NCBI RefSeq assembly: GCF_023109105.1
Contig: NZ_JALDTZ010000015.1
Span: 1-42,010 of the forward strand
DNA: 42,010 bases
Direction: 5' to 3'
Source: Streptococcus mitis
Lineage (GTDB): Bacteria > Bacillota > Bacilli > Lactobacillales > Streptococcaceae
Shown piece by piece: positions 8,980 to 16,834 of the stretch; the first letter of the stretch is position 1, and every line of letters starts with the position of its first letter. Below the pieces are notes generated by a model. It was not told the origin of the DNA. It did not search any database and worked only from the letters and a program-made list of their open reading frames with translations. Both the position numbers and the translations under genes were made by a program.

Positions 8980-9132
8980 TATACTCAATGAAAATCAAAG
9001 AGCAAACTAGCAAGCTAGCCGCAGGTTGCTCAAAACAGTGTTTTGAGGTTGTGGATAGAGCTGACGAAGTCAGTAACCATATCTACGGCAAGGCAACGCT
9101 GACGTGGTTTGAAGAGATTTTCGAAGAGTATT
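8980..9132 (-). repeat. BOX element (A-B-C), minus orientation
   Basis: Reading the minus strand: boxA with the ATACTCTTCGAAAATCTC start and the CGTCAGCGTTGCCTTGCCGT core, a boxB module (TCTATCCACAACCTCAAAAC...), and boxC ending TTTGATTTTCATTGAGTAT. About 153 bp. Its first bases form the TAA stop of the neighbouring minus-strand gene. Confidence 0.93.
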
Positions 9133-9472
9133 AACGTGGTGGCAATCCAAGGGCAATGCGGCCGTAGCGACTGATTCGTGTGATTTTCCAAGCAGGCGAC
9201 CAGGTAACTTCAACCTTGACATCTTCGATACCCTCGATTTGTTTCAGACCTGCCACGATTTCGATAGGCAAGCTTTCGGCACAATCGCAGGCAGTATCGG
9301 TGAAGGTCATGACAATCTTACAGAGACCTGTTTCGTCCAGATTGATTTCATAAATCAATCCTAGATTGTAAACATCTAATTCCACATCTGTATCAAAAAC
9401 CTTCTCTAGTTTTTCGATAATTTGGTCTTGCAAGGCCAAAGCACGGTCATTGATTTTGATATCGTCTCTCAT
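9131..9472 (-). CDS. MIP18/DUF59 (SufT/PaaD-like) iron-sulfur maturation protein
   Basis: A 113-residue DUF59/MIP18-family protein. The N-terminal helix precedes DVELDVYNLGLIYEI, and the conserved cysteine segment TDTACDCAESLP is present, ending in VEVTWSPAWKITRIS. Family members (SufT, PaaD, the N-terminus of ApbC/Nbp35) help deliver Fe-S clusters or metal to target enzymes. Position next to ilvD, an Fe-S dehydratase, is suggestive but the genes converge and are separately transcribed. The stop codon is contributed by the abutting BOX repeat, so the native 3' end may have been altered slightly. The ATG at 9472 is preceded by a GGAGG-type RBS (plus strand ccctcc). Confidence 0.85.
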   Translation of the reverse strand: MRDDIKINDRALALQDQIIEKLEKVFDTDVELDVYNLGLIYEINLDETGLCKIVMTFTDTACDCAESLPIEIVAGLKQIEGIEDVKVEVTWSPAWKITRISRYGRIALGLPPR

Positions 9473-9595
9473 AGCAGTCCCTCCACCTGATAAATATCCT
9501 CTATTTTCTCATAATTCTGACAATTTGGCAAGTTTTTGATGAATTTTCTGAAAAATATGATAAAATGAAGAAAATACTGAATCAAGGGGAAGCCT

Positions 9596-10444
9596 ATGGA
9601 GCAGATTGGAAAAGTCTTTAGACAATTACGAGAGTCAAGAAATATCTCGCTGAGACAAGCAACTGGGGGACAATTTTCGCCGTCTATGTTGTCTCGCTTT
9701 GAAACAGGTCAGAGTGAGCTTTCGGTAGAAAAGTTTCTATTTGCCCTAGAAAATATATCTGCCAGTGTGGAGGAAATCCTCTTTCTGGCGAGAGGTTTTC
9801 AGTATGATACAGATTCTGAGTTGAGAAAAGAAATCCTAGATGTCTTGGATCCAAAGAATATAGCTCCGCTTGAGGACTTGTATTGCAAGGAGTATCAAAA
9901 GCATGCCCATTCTCAAAACAAACAGAAACATATTCTAAATGCCATTATTATCAAGTCTTATATGAAGGGCCTGGATGAAAGGGTAGAGTTAACAGCAGAG
10001 GAAGCGAAAGTTCTTCATGATTATTTGTTTTCTACCGAGATTTGGGGAAGATATGAACTCCATTTATTTTCAGTCAGTTCTCCCTTTTTATCTGTTTCTC
10101 TTTTTATTAGATATGCACGAGAAATGGTAAAATCTGATTTTCTAATGGAAATGTCTGGTAATCGAAACCTTTTTCACACTATACTATTGAATGGCTTTTT
10201 AGCTAGCATTGAGTGTGAAGAATTTACCAATGCCTTTTATTTTAAACGTGTTATCGAAGAGCATTTCTACAAGGAAAATGAGACCTATTTCCGAATTGTC
10301 TATTTGTGGGCAGAAGGTCTCCTTGATAGCAAGCAAGGTAGAGTCAAGGAAGGCCAGAAAAAGATGGAAGATGCTGTCCGTATTTTTGAGATGCTAGGCT
10401 GTAACAAATCTGCCGAATATTATAGAAAAACGACCGATTATTGA
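9596..10444 (+). CDS. Rgg/GadR/MutR-family transcriptional regulator
   Basis: A 282-residue Rgg-type regulator. The XRE-like helix-turn-helix occupies about residues 5-60 (VFRQLRESRNISLRQA... SMLSRFETGQSELS). The rest is the helical repeat domain that binds short signalling peptides in studied members. Regulators of this type commonly control an adjacent gene; here the next gene is an MFS transporter on the same strand, 358 bp away with its own promoter. I find no convincing short hydrophobic peptide gene beside it, so it may be an orphan or respond to a distant peptide. A TAAAAT-type -10 (TATGATAAAATG at about 9558) precedes the gene. Confidence 0.9.
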   Translation: MEQIGKVFRQLRESRNISLRQATGGQFSPSMLSRFETGQSELSVEKFLFALENISASVEEILFLARGFQYDTDSELRKEILDVLDPKNIAPLEDLYCKEYQKHAHSQNKQKHILNAIIIKSYMKGLDERVELTAEEAKVLHDYLFSTEIWGRYELHLFSVSSPFLSVSLFIRYAREMVKSDFLMEMSGNRNLFHTILLNGFLASIECEEFTNAFYFKRVIEEHFYKENETYFRIVYLWAEGLLDSKQGRVKEGQKKMEDAVRIFEMLGCNKSAEYYRKTTDY

Positions 10445-10481
10445 ATATCTGCAAACCAAGAAAATAATTTAAAATTTGAAG

Positions 10482-10534
10482 CGATAGAACTGTTGATCTC
10501 TCTCAGGCCATCGAGAAAGTTCTATCGTTTTTTT
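10482..10534 (+). terminator. rgg terminator
   Basis: A perfect 10-bp stem CGATAGAACT (10482-10491)/AGTTCTATCG (10518-10527) with a 26-nt loop and a 7-T tail. Confidence 0.88.
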
Positions 10535-10538
10535 GCTT

Positions 10539-10698
10539 ATACTCTTCGAAAATCTCTTCAAACTACGTTAGCTTCCATCTGCAACCTCAAAGCAGTGCTT
10601 TGAGCTGACTTCGTCAGTTCTATCCACAACCTCAAAACACTGTTTTGAGCAACCTGCGGCTAGCTTCCTAGTTTGCTCTTTGATTTTCATTGAGTATT
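10539..10698 (+). repeat. BOX element (A-B-B'-C), plus orientation
   Basis: It starts ATACTCTTCGAAAATCTC and ends TTTGATTTTCATTGAGTATT. The boxA core is diverged, two boxB-like units lie between (CAACCTCAAAGCAGTGCTTTG and CAACCTCAAAACACTGTTTTG), and boxC follows. About 160 bp. Together with the terminator and the MFS promoter it fills the 358-bp gap between rgg and the MFS gene. Confidence 0.93.
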
Positions 10699-10747
10699 AT
10701 TTTGTTTGTTGCATATATTCAAAAGTTTTTCCTCTAAAATTTCTTAG

Positions 10748-10756
10748 TGCTATACT
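10748..10756 (+). promoter_or_regulatory. MFS gene promoter, extended -10
   Basis: TGCTATACT forms an extended -10; the -35 is weak. It lies 50 bp downstream of the BOX element, so the repeat is outside the transcript. Confidence 0.6.
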
Positions 10757-10802
10757 ATAGTCATACTTAATATAGGAATTAGAACAAGAAGGGAAATTAC
10801 CT

Positions 10803-12050
10803 ATGAAACTATTGTTTAGAAATCAAGCTTATCGACTCTTGACTTTTTCACGCTTCTTCAATGCTTTTGGTGCTTCGATTTTCAACCTGGTATTTATCGT
10901 CTATGCATCGACCTTGCCACAAGCATCTTTTGCTGTTGCTATGGCGAATATTGTCATGATTCTCCCGACTCTCTTTACAGTTTTTGTAGGGATTCGGGCA
11001 GATTACACGAGGGACAAGGTCAAATGGATGGTCTATAGCGGTTTGTTTCAGGCAGTTTTATTTTTTTTAGCAGCCCTAGTTGTTCAGCAAGCTAGTCTCT
11101 TTGCCTTTTCTAGTCTGTGTTTAATCAATGTCATTAGTGATATCGTCAGTGATTTTGCAGGTGGCCTGCGCATGCCTCTTATTAAGGAAAAAGTAGCTGA
11201 AGATGATCTGATGGAGGCTTACTCTTTTTCCCAGTTCATCACCTATATTTCAGCTATTGGTGGTCAAGCTTTTGGAGTCTGGCTCTTAGGCCTATCGGTC
11301 AACAATTTTTCCCTCGTTGCGGGAATCAATGCCTGTTTTTTCCTCGTATCAGCCTCTGTTCTCTTTTTAGGAAAAAGCAAATTGAGCCTGTCAATTTCAT
11401 CTGCTGATGGCGAATCACTAAAAAATGAGAATCTTCCTATCAAAGACCAGTTCCTAACGATTTATCGAAATTTACGTCTTGTTTTTCTTAAAGGTGGACA
11501 GAAAAACTTTGGTTTTATGTTCTTTGCTGTTTTGCTTATCAATGCCTTGGGTGGCGCCTTGGGTGGAATTTATAATATCTTCTTTTTGAGCCATTCACTT
11601 TTGGATTTTTCTTACACAGAGGCGTTATTTATCAGTCAATTCTGTGCTTTGTTAGCAATCATCATCAGTAGCCTTACGGGCAATGATTATGTTGGGAAAC
11701 AGTCCTTGCCTAGATTGATGATGTGGGCGACTGTAGGACTCAGTCTAGTTGGTTTAGCTAACGTATTCAATCAAGTCGTGCTTGGTTTGCTATTTCTCTT
11801 TTTAACTCTGTATGTGTGTGGTAAAGTTACACCAAAGATTAGTGCCATGCTCATGAAAAATCTAGCTCCAGAGGTTTTAGCTCGTACCAGTAATTTTTTA
11901 GGCTTATTGTTTACCTTATCCGTACCTGTGGGAACAGCTTGTTTTTCACTTGTAGCCGTATGGAATATACAGTTGACTTGGATGCTATTTGTTGGTCTTT
12001 CCTTGCTAGCTATTTTTTTGACAGTTCTTAATCTCAAAAATGATATCTAA
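10803..12050 (+). CDS. MFS transporter, MFS_1/macrolide-efflux-like
   Basis: A 415-residue membrane protein with about 12 predicted spans, split by a central charged loop near residues 195-225. The start (YRLLTFSRFFNAFGASIFNLVF) and the first cytoplasmic loop GIRADYTRDKVKW fit the major facilitator superfamily. The closest general resemblance is to multidrug or MefA-like effluxers. No substrate can be read from sequence. The gene follows rgg in the same orientation but has its own promoter and lies beyond a terminator, so control by Rgg is only a possibility. Confidence 0.82.
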   Translation: MKLLFRNQAYRLLTFSRFFNAFGASIFNLVFIVYASTLPQASFAVAMANIVMILPTLFTVFVGIRADYTRDKVKWMVYSGLFQAVLFFLAALVVQQASLFAFSSLCLINVISDIVSDFAGGLRMPLIKEKVAEDDLMEAYSFSQFITYISAIGGQAFGVWLLGLSVNNFSLVAGINACFFLVSASVLFLGKSKLSLSISSADGESLKNENLPIKDQFLTIYRNLRLVFLKGGQKNFGFMFFAVLLINALGGALGGIYNIFFLSHSLLDFSYTEALFISQFCALLAIIISSLTGNDYVGKQSLPRLMMWATVGLSLVGLANVFNQVVLGLLFLFLTLYVCGKVTPKISAMLMKNLAPEVLARTSNFLGLLFTLSVPVGTACFSLVAVWNIQLTWMLFVGLSLLAIFLTVLNLKNDI

Positions 12051-12089
12051 ATCCTAATTTTTTTCTTACTGTTTTAATCCCTTTATTTA

Positions 12090-12098
12090 TGGTAAAAT
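12090..12098 (+). promoter_or_regulatory. hisS promoter, extended -10
   Basis: TGGTAAAAT lies 30 bp before the hisS ATG. The short leader excludes a T-box. The same TGGTAAAAT element precedes aspS. Confidence 0.6.
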
Positions 12099-12127
12099 AA
12101 GACTATTAAGTTTAAAGAGGATTCCCT

Positions 12128-13408
12128 ATGAAATTACAAAAACCAAAAGGAACACAGGATATTTTACCTGCTGAGTCTGCCAAGTGGCAGTACGTTGAGG
12201 GCTTTGCCCGTGAGATTTTCAAGCGCTATAACTATGCAGAAGTGCGCACGCCTATTTTTGAGCATTACGAGGTCATCAGTCGCTCTGTCGGAGATACAAC
12301 GGATATCGTAACTAAGGAAATGTATGACTTTTATGACAAGGGTGACCGCCATATTACTCTCCGTCCAGAAGGAACTGCACCCGTTGTCCGTTCTTATGTG
12401 GAAAATAAACTCTTCGCCCCAGAAGTGCAAAAGCCAAGCAAGTTCTATTACATGGGCCCTATGTTCCGTTATGAGCGTCCACAGGCAGGGCGTTTGCGCC
12501 AGTTCCACCAGATTGGGGTTGAGTGCTTTGGCTCTAGCAATCCAGCTACCGATGTGGAAACCATCGCTATGGCAGCCCATTTCTTGAAAGAAATCGGCAT
12601 CCAAGGTGTCAAATTGCACCTCAACACTCTTGGAAATCCTGAGAGTCGTGCAGCCTACCGCCAAGCCTTGATTGACTATTTGACACCTCTCAAGGAGACC
12701 TTGTCTAAGGACAGCCAGCGTCGCTTGGAGGAAAATCCTCTTCGTGTCTTGGACTCTAAGGAAAAAGAAGATAAGGTAGCAGTAGAGAATGCACCGTCTA
12801 TCTTGGACTTCCTTGATGAAGAAAGTCAAGCTCATTTTGATGCTGTGCGTCAAATGTTGGAAAATCTTGGAGTAGACTATATCATTGACACCAATATGGT
12901 GCGTGGTCTGGATTACTACAACCACACCATTTTCGAGTTTATCACTGAGATCGAGGGCAATGACCTGACAGTCTGTGCGGGTGGTCGTTACGATGGTTTG
13001 GTTTCTTACTTTGGTGGCCCTGAAACTGCTGGATTTGGTTTTGGACTTGGTGTAGAGCGCCTGCTTCTCATTCTTGAAAAGCAAGGTGTGGCTCTCCCTA
13101 TCGAAAACGCCCTAGATGTTTATATCGCAGTCTTGGGAGACGGGGCAAATGTCAAAGCTCTAGAACTAGTACAAGCTCTTCGCCAACAAGGTTTCAAAGC
13201 AGAGCGTGATTACCTCAACCGTAAACTCAAAGCTCAGTTCAAGTCAGCCGATGTCTTTGCGGCTAAGACCCTCATCACCCTAGGAGAAAGCGAAGTCGAA
13301 AGCGGACAAGTAACGGTCAAGAACAATCAAACTCGAGAAGAACTAGAAGTTTCACTTGAAACTATTAGCAAAAATTTCTCAGAAGTCTTTGAAAAATTAG
13401 TATTTTAA
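12128..13408 (+). CDS. hisS: Histidyl-tRNA synthetase
   Basis: A 426-residue class II aminoacyl-tRNA synthetase that charges tRNA-His. The class II motifs are intact: [16 protein letters not shown], motif 2 with [21 protein letters not shown], the histidine-specific region [11 protein letters not shown] and AGGRYDGLV, and motif 3 [13 protein letters not shown]. The C-terminal anticodon-binding domain begins near residue 330 ([16 protein letters not shown]). RBS AAAGAGG is 8 bp before the ATG. Monocistronic. Confidence 0.97.
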   Translation: MKLQKPKGTQDILPAESAKWQYVEGFAREIFKRYNYAEVRTPIFEHYEVISRSVGDTTDIVTKEMYDFYDKGDRHITLRPEGTAPVVRSYVENKLFAPEVQKPSKFYYMGPMFRYERPQAGRLRQFHQIGVECFGSSNPATDVETIAMAAHFLKEIGIQGVKLHLNTLGNPESRAAYRQALIDYLTPLKETLSKDSQRRLEENPLRVLDSKEKEDKVAVENAPSILDFLDEESQAHFDAVRQMLENLGVDYIIDTNMVRGLDYYNHTIFEFITEIEGNDLTVCAGGRYDGLVSYFGGPETAGFGFGLGVERLLLILEKQGVALPIENALDVYIAVLGDGANVKALELVQALRQQGFKAERDYLNRKLKAQFKSADVFAAKTLITLGESEVESGQVTVKNNQTREELEVSLETISKNFSEVFEKLVF

Positions 13409-13421
13409 TAGTAGAATAATG

Positions 13422-13448
13422 AGTCAGGATATCAGTCCTGGCTTTTTT
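13422..13448 (+). terminator. hisS terminator
   Basis: Stem AGTCAGGA (13422-13429)/TCCTGGCT (13436-13443) with one G-T pair and a 6-T tail. Confidence 0.85.
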
Positions 13449-13503
13449 GAAGCAATTACTAGTTGGAATAACTTAGTAGTTAAAATGATTTAAATAATAT
13501 TTA

Positions 13504-13985
13504 AAAATAGAAGAAAACATCCAAGTAGAAGAACTCGATTGTGAAAAGCAAACGATTAAAAAGCCTGAACTTGCTAAAGGTACACAAGTTTTTCTGCAAA
13601 AAAGGTAAATAAGGTAGACGACAAGATGCGTGTCGCTGGTTCCTTAAGGATGGAGTGGAGTTCAAGAAAGAATTGATTCGCTCAGAAGAGCCTGAGCAAG
13701 TCCAAACCGATATCATTGAAATCGGAATATTGGTAGAAGAACAGATTCAAGAACCATCAGTACAGGTTTGCTAGCATCCCAATGGCTTCATCTCCTAAAC
13801 AGGATAGGCAGATGAACTCATTGGGAGTTTCAAATCAAGAATCTCAAAAAGTTGAAGTTCCAGTAGTTCAAGGACAGCTCTTGTCAGAGATAGGGGAACA
13901 GTCAAGTTTGCTATGATCACTATATGGTTTCTTAATCCTATTCTTAACAATGTTGGGAATAAGTAATAAAAAGAAAGATATGTAA
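13504..13985 (+). pseudogene. Remnant of a G5-domain, LPXTG-anchored surface protein
   Basis: No full reading frame survives, but pieces in shifted frames read like the end of a surface protein. From 13510: ENIQVEELDCEKQTIKKPEL then AKGTQVFLQKR. After frame changes: VDDKMRV, FLKDGVEFKKELIRSEEPE and QVQTDIIEIG. That order matches the G5 repeat pattern (…PELxKGTxxVxQ-G…, DGxExxxExI…E…V..IIEIG). Near the end, GQLLSEIGEQSSLL is followed by an in-frame stop, then a hydrophobic stretch GFLILFLTMLGIS and NKKKDM, stop at 13983. This looks like a decayed sorting signal, with LSEIGEQ derived from LPxTGE. The parent could have been a zinc-metalloprotease, glycosidase or other G5 protein. Only the 3' end is present. 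Confidence 0.72.
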
Positions 13986-14068
13986 TTTCAGTGTATTAGA
14001 AATAATTTGATTATAAATAATGCTAAATTGTTATTTTGTTAATGATATTTTCAATACATATTAATTTC

Positions 14069-14097
14069 TTGAATTTCTTGTAAAAAAATGCTATTAT
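14069..14097 (+). promoter_or_regulatory. Promoter of the LPXTG adhesin gene
   Basis: TTGAAT (14069-14074), a 17-bp spacer and an extended -10, TGCTATTAT (TATTAT 14092-14097). Confidence 0.7.
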
Positions 14098-14125
14098 ATG
14101 CTTGATAAAATTAAAGGAGATGGTA

Positions 14126-15778
14126 ATGCATAATCTAACAAAGAATTCTATGCGTATGTTTGCATTTGTTGGTATGCTTGTATTATCTTTGACAATACTT
14201 ACAACAGTATTTTCGTCTGATATTACAAATTATACTAACAAGACGGCTATTACAGTGGATGGGAAACCATTGACAGCTGACACTGAGGTTGTTACTGGAA
14301 AGACCATGGAAGCTACAAATACAATTTCTTTCCCAGATTCTCAGAAAATTAATGAAGGGGATACCCTTGTTCTTGACCTTCCTAAGGAATTAGGTTTAGT
14401 AACTAAGTTAGAATTTCCAATTCTGCATAGTGACGGTCAGGTAGTTGCTAATGCTGTTACTGATCCAAGTACACAAAAAGTAACCATTACATTTACGGAC
14501 TACTTTTCTAAGAACTATCAAGACAAGGTTATGACTTTAAAGTACTCTGTACGTCCTAATACAGTTACTTTGACAAAGCCAGGGAAATATACATTTACGT
14601 TTGGAACTGAACAATATACTCTCAATTACCAAACTGATACGGGTGAGATAGGTGACTATGAAATGAAATATGGTTACCAAGATTCTGAAAATCCTAAACG
14701 AATTAAATGGCGTATTCTATTAAATGCTGTTCAAGATAAGCTAGATAACATGGTTATCAAAGATGACTTTAGCGATAACGGACAAGTTCTTGTAGAAGGT
14801 TCTCTTCGTGCTGTTCGTTATGCAACTCAACCACAGAAAATTCCTAATGAAGCTGCGCTTCTTAAATTGGAACCAATTGATAACTTTACTAAAAAAGCTG
14901 AATTTACACGAAATTCTGATGGTAAAATCACAGGCTTTACAATTAACTTCGGTGATAACTGGAATTGGGCTATGTATATTGAGTATACAACGGAATTAGC
15001 TTCAGAACTTCCTGCGGGAACTAATGTTAGCAATTTATTAGACTGGTCAGCAACAAACTTCACTAACCCTCGCTCAATCACTGCTTTGACAAGATTGGAA
15101 AGTGGTTCAGGTACTGGTAGTGGTGGTAAGACTACAACAACCACAACTACGACTACGTCAACTACAACAACCACAACGAAGGAGCCAACGACAACTTCAA
15201 CAACTACAACGAAGGAGCCAACGACAACTTCGACAACTACAACGAAGGAACCAACGACAACTTCGACCACTACAACGAAGGAGCCAACGACAACTTCAAC
15301 AACTACAACGAAGGAGCCAACGACAACTTCAACAACTACAACGAAGGAACCAACGACAACTTCAACAACTACAACGAAGGAGCCAACGACAACTTCGACC
15401 ACTACAACGAAGGAGCCAACGACAACTTCGACCACTACGACGAAGGAGTCAACGACAACTTCAACAACTACAACGAAGGAGCCAACGACAACTTCGACAA
15501 CCACAACGAAGGAGTCAGGAACAGATACTAAACATCCTACGAATCAAGACGGATCACAAGTAATAATTCCGTCAGAAGAGACTTCTACAAAGGGAACAAG
15601 CAATTCAACAACAGAAAATACTAATCAACCTACAACTCAGAAAGGATTAAAAAATACAGAAAAGGGACGTAAACTTCTCCCTCAAACTGGTGAAACAGTT
15701 GGAGCAGGTTTAGTCATTGCGGGTATCGTAATCCTATCTGGTACAGTTGTATTGAAACGTAAACATTCTAATAAATAA
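14126..15778 (+). CDS. LPXTG cell-wall-anchored adhesin with Thr-rich repeat stalk
   Basis: I start this at ATG 14126 because AAAGGAG (14113-14119) is 6 bp before it; the in-frame TTG at 14102 lies within the likely 5' leader. The 550-residue product has a signal peptide (MRMFAFVGMLVLSLTILTTV), lacking a YSIRK motif. A 300-residue beta-rich region resembles the MSCRAMM-type Ig-like (DEv-IgG) adhesin pair, including TITFTDYFS, close to the TYTFTDYVD motif. Next is a stalk of ten 11-residue units KE(P/S)TTTSTTTT from residue 352. The C-terminus is LPQTGE (518-523), a hydrophobic segment and KRKHSNK. It would be anchored to peptidoglycan by sortase A. The ligand is unknown. It has its own promoter and terminator. 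Confidence 0.88.
   Translation: MHNLTKNSMRMFAFVGMLVLSLTILTTVFSSDITNYTNKTAITVDGKPLTADTEVVTGKTMEATNTISFPDSQKINEGDTLVLDLPKELGLVTKLEFPILHSDGQVVANAVTDPSTQKVTITFTDYFSKNYQDKVMTLKYSVRPNTVTLTKPGKYTFTFGTEQYTLNYQTDTGEIGDYEMKYGYQDSENPKRIKWRILLNAVQDKLDNMVIKDDFSDNGQVLVEGSLRAVRYATQPQKIPNEAALLKLEPIDNFTKKAEFTRNSDGKITGFTINFGDNWNWAMYIEYTTELASELPAGTNVSNLLDWSATNFTNPRSITALTRLESGSGTGSGGKTTTTTTTTTSTTTTTTKEPTTTSTTTTKEPTTTSTTTTKEPTTTSTTTTKEPTTTSTTTTKEPTTTSTTTTKEPTTTSTTTTKEPTTTSTTTTKEPTTTSTTTTKESTTTSTTTTKEPTTTSTTTTKESGTDTKHPTNQDGSQVIIPSEETSTKGTSNSTTENTNQPTTQKGLKNTEKGRKLLPQTGETVGAGLVIAGIVILSGTVVLKRKHSNK
15179..15508 (+). repeat. Ten tandem 33-bp repeats encoding KE(P/S)TTTSTTTT
   Basis: The unit begins AAGGAGCC(A/G)ACGACAACTTC and repeats with exact 33-bp phasing from the Lys codon at 15179 to that at 15509. 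Copies differ only by silent changes and two Pro-to-Ser changes, so unit gain or loss by slippage or recombination is likely. Confidence 0.95.
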
Positions 15779-15798
15779 TAGATAAGTATTTTTAGAGA

Positions 15799-15824
15799 GG
15801 AGAGAGCGTGGCTCTCTCCTTTTT
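15799..15824 (+). terminator. Terminator of the LPXTG gene
   Basis: A perfect 9-bp stem GGAGAGAGC/GCTCTCTCC with a 3-nt loop and 5 Ts. It separates the adhesin gene from the glycosyltransferase pair, at least in part. Confidence 0.9.
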
Positions 15825-15852
15825 GAAAAAGTAAATATAATGGAGCATTTAG

Positions 15853-16812
15853 ATGAAACTTTCAATTCTTATCACACTTTTAAATGAAGAATTAGTTCTA
15901 GCCCAAACACATAAAGCTATTTCGGAACAACTCAATAGTATGCTCTCTTCAGAACAACTATCTGAGTATGAAATTCTTTATATCGATGACGGGAGTAGCG
16001 ATAAGACTCTGGAGCTAATTGATAGCATTGCAAGCGAAAATCCAAACGTGAAGTATATCAGCTTTAGTAGAAATTTTGGACGTGAGAGTGGTATTCTTGC
16101 TGGCTTTAAATATGCAACTGGGGATGCTGTTATGGTAATGGATGGAGATTTGCAACATCCGCCGTACCTAATCCCTCTCTTTGTAGAAGCATATAAGGAG
16201 GGGTACGATATTGTTAGCGGCCAAAGGAGTAGAGAAGGTGAATCTGCAGTAGGTAGTTTCTTTGCTCGTTGTTTTTACGCATTTTCAAATCATTCAATGG
16301 ATGTTAAGCTTACCGACGGGAAATCCGAGTTACGTTTATTAAGTAAAAGAGCTGTCGATGTATTTATTTCTCTGCCAGAGTACAATCGATTTAATAAGGG
16401 GCTATATGAATGGATTGGTTTTAAAGAGAAGGTCATTCCTTATAAGAATGAAGTTCGTAAGGCAGGAAAAAGCAAATTTGGTTTTAAAAAGTCTTTGAAC
16501 TATGCAGTGCATGGTCTCATTTCTTTTAATGATCGTCCACTTAGGATTTGTATCCAGTTTGGTTTTATTAGTATGGCTCTGTCCTTACTCTACATTGTTT
16601 ATGAGTTTTGTAAATTCATCGTTTCTTCAGATTATACGAGTGGTTATTTCACTACAATAGCAGCAATCATTTTGTTTAGTAGTGTTCAACTTATCTTTAT
16701 AGGTGTACTTGGAGAATATATTGGGAAAATATACTATGAAGTGAAGCAGCGTCCTCATTTTATTATTGATAAAACCAATATTGCTAGAGCTAAAGAAGAT
16801 AAGATTGGTTAA
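15853..16812 (+). CDS. gtrB: GtrB/CsbB-type polyprenyl-phosphate glycosyltransferase
   Basis: A 319-residue GT-A family 2 enzyme of the DPM1/GtrB/CsbB class. The nucleotide-sugar site is visible as YIDDGSSDKT (Asp45-Asp46) and the DxD motif DGDLQHPP (Asp97, Asp99). Two C-terminal membrane helices lie at about 232-252 and 268-292. Such enzymes load one sugar (usually glucose or GlcNAc) from its nucleotide form on undecaprenyl phosphate at the inner face of the membrane. The next gene, a GT-C enzyme with its likely ATG 22 bp downstream, is the expected user of that lipid-linked sugar. The adhesin immediately upstream is a candidate acceptor. A perfect TATAAT at 15836 is only 11 bp before the ATG. 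Confidence 0.87.
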   Translation: MKLSILITLLNEELVLAQTHKAISEQLNSMLSSEQLSEYEILYIDDGSSDKTLELIDSIASENPNVKYISFSRNFGRESGILAGFKYATGDAVMVMDGDLQHPPYLIPLFVEAYKEGYDIVSGQRSREGESAVGSFFARCFYAFSNHSMDVKLTDGKSELRLLSKRAVDVFISLPEYNRFNKGLYEWIGFKEKVIPYKNEVRKAGKSKFGFKKSLNYAVHGLISFNDRPLRICIQFGFISMALSLLYIVYEFCKFIVSSDYTSGYFTTIAAIILFSSVQLIFIGVLGEYIGKIYYEVKQRPHFIIDKTNIARAKEDKIG

Positions 16813-16834
16813 AATTACATGGGAGAAATCAATA

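Noticed and set aside
9473..9595. Short hydrophobic peptide gene divergent from rgg
   Set aside because: No short frame with an RBS and a hydrophobic C-terminus was seen in either strand.
12164..13084. Long minus-strand frame (306 codons) opposite hisS
   Set aside because: Shadow of a strongly biased core gene; the translation shows no family features, and hisS motifs are intact on the other strand.
13501..13716. Minus-strand 71-codon frame in the pseudogene interval
   Set aside because: The plus strand here carries recognisable G5-like fragments; the reverse frame shows no RBS or family features.
14102..14125. TTG start extending the LPXTG protein by eight residues
   Set aside because: It is upstream of the good RBS at 14113-14119 and adds charged residues before the signal peptide.
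14827..15504. Minus-strand frame of 225 codons rich in Val and Glu across the adhesin repeats
   Set aside because: It is the antisense of the Thr repeat array; the 33-bp phasing keeps every frame open. No RBS or promoter.
15179..15508. CRISPR-like regular repeats
   Set aside because: Repeats are directly adjacent with no unique spacers, lie in a coding frame, and no cas genes are nearby.
15102..15563. Second plus-strand frame of 153 codons rich in Arg and Gln inside the adhesin gene
   Set aside because: Same composition artefact of the 33-bp repeats in a shifted frame.
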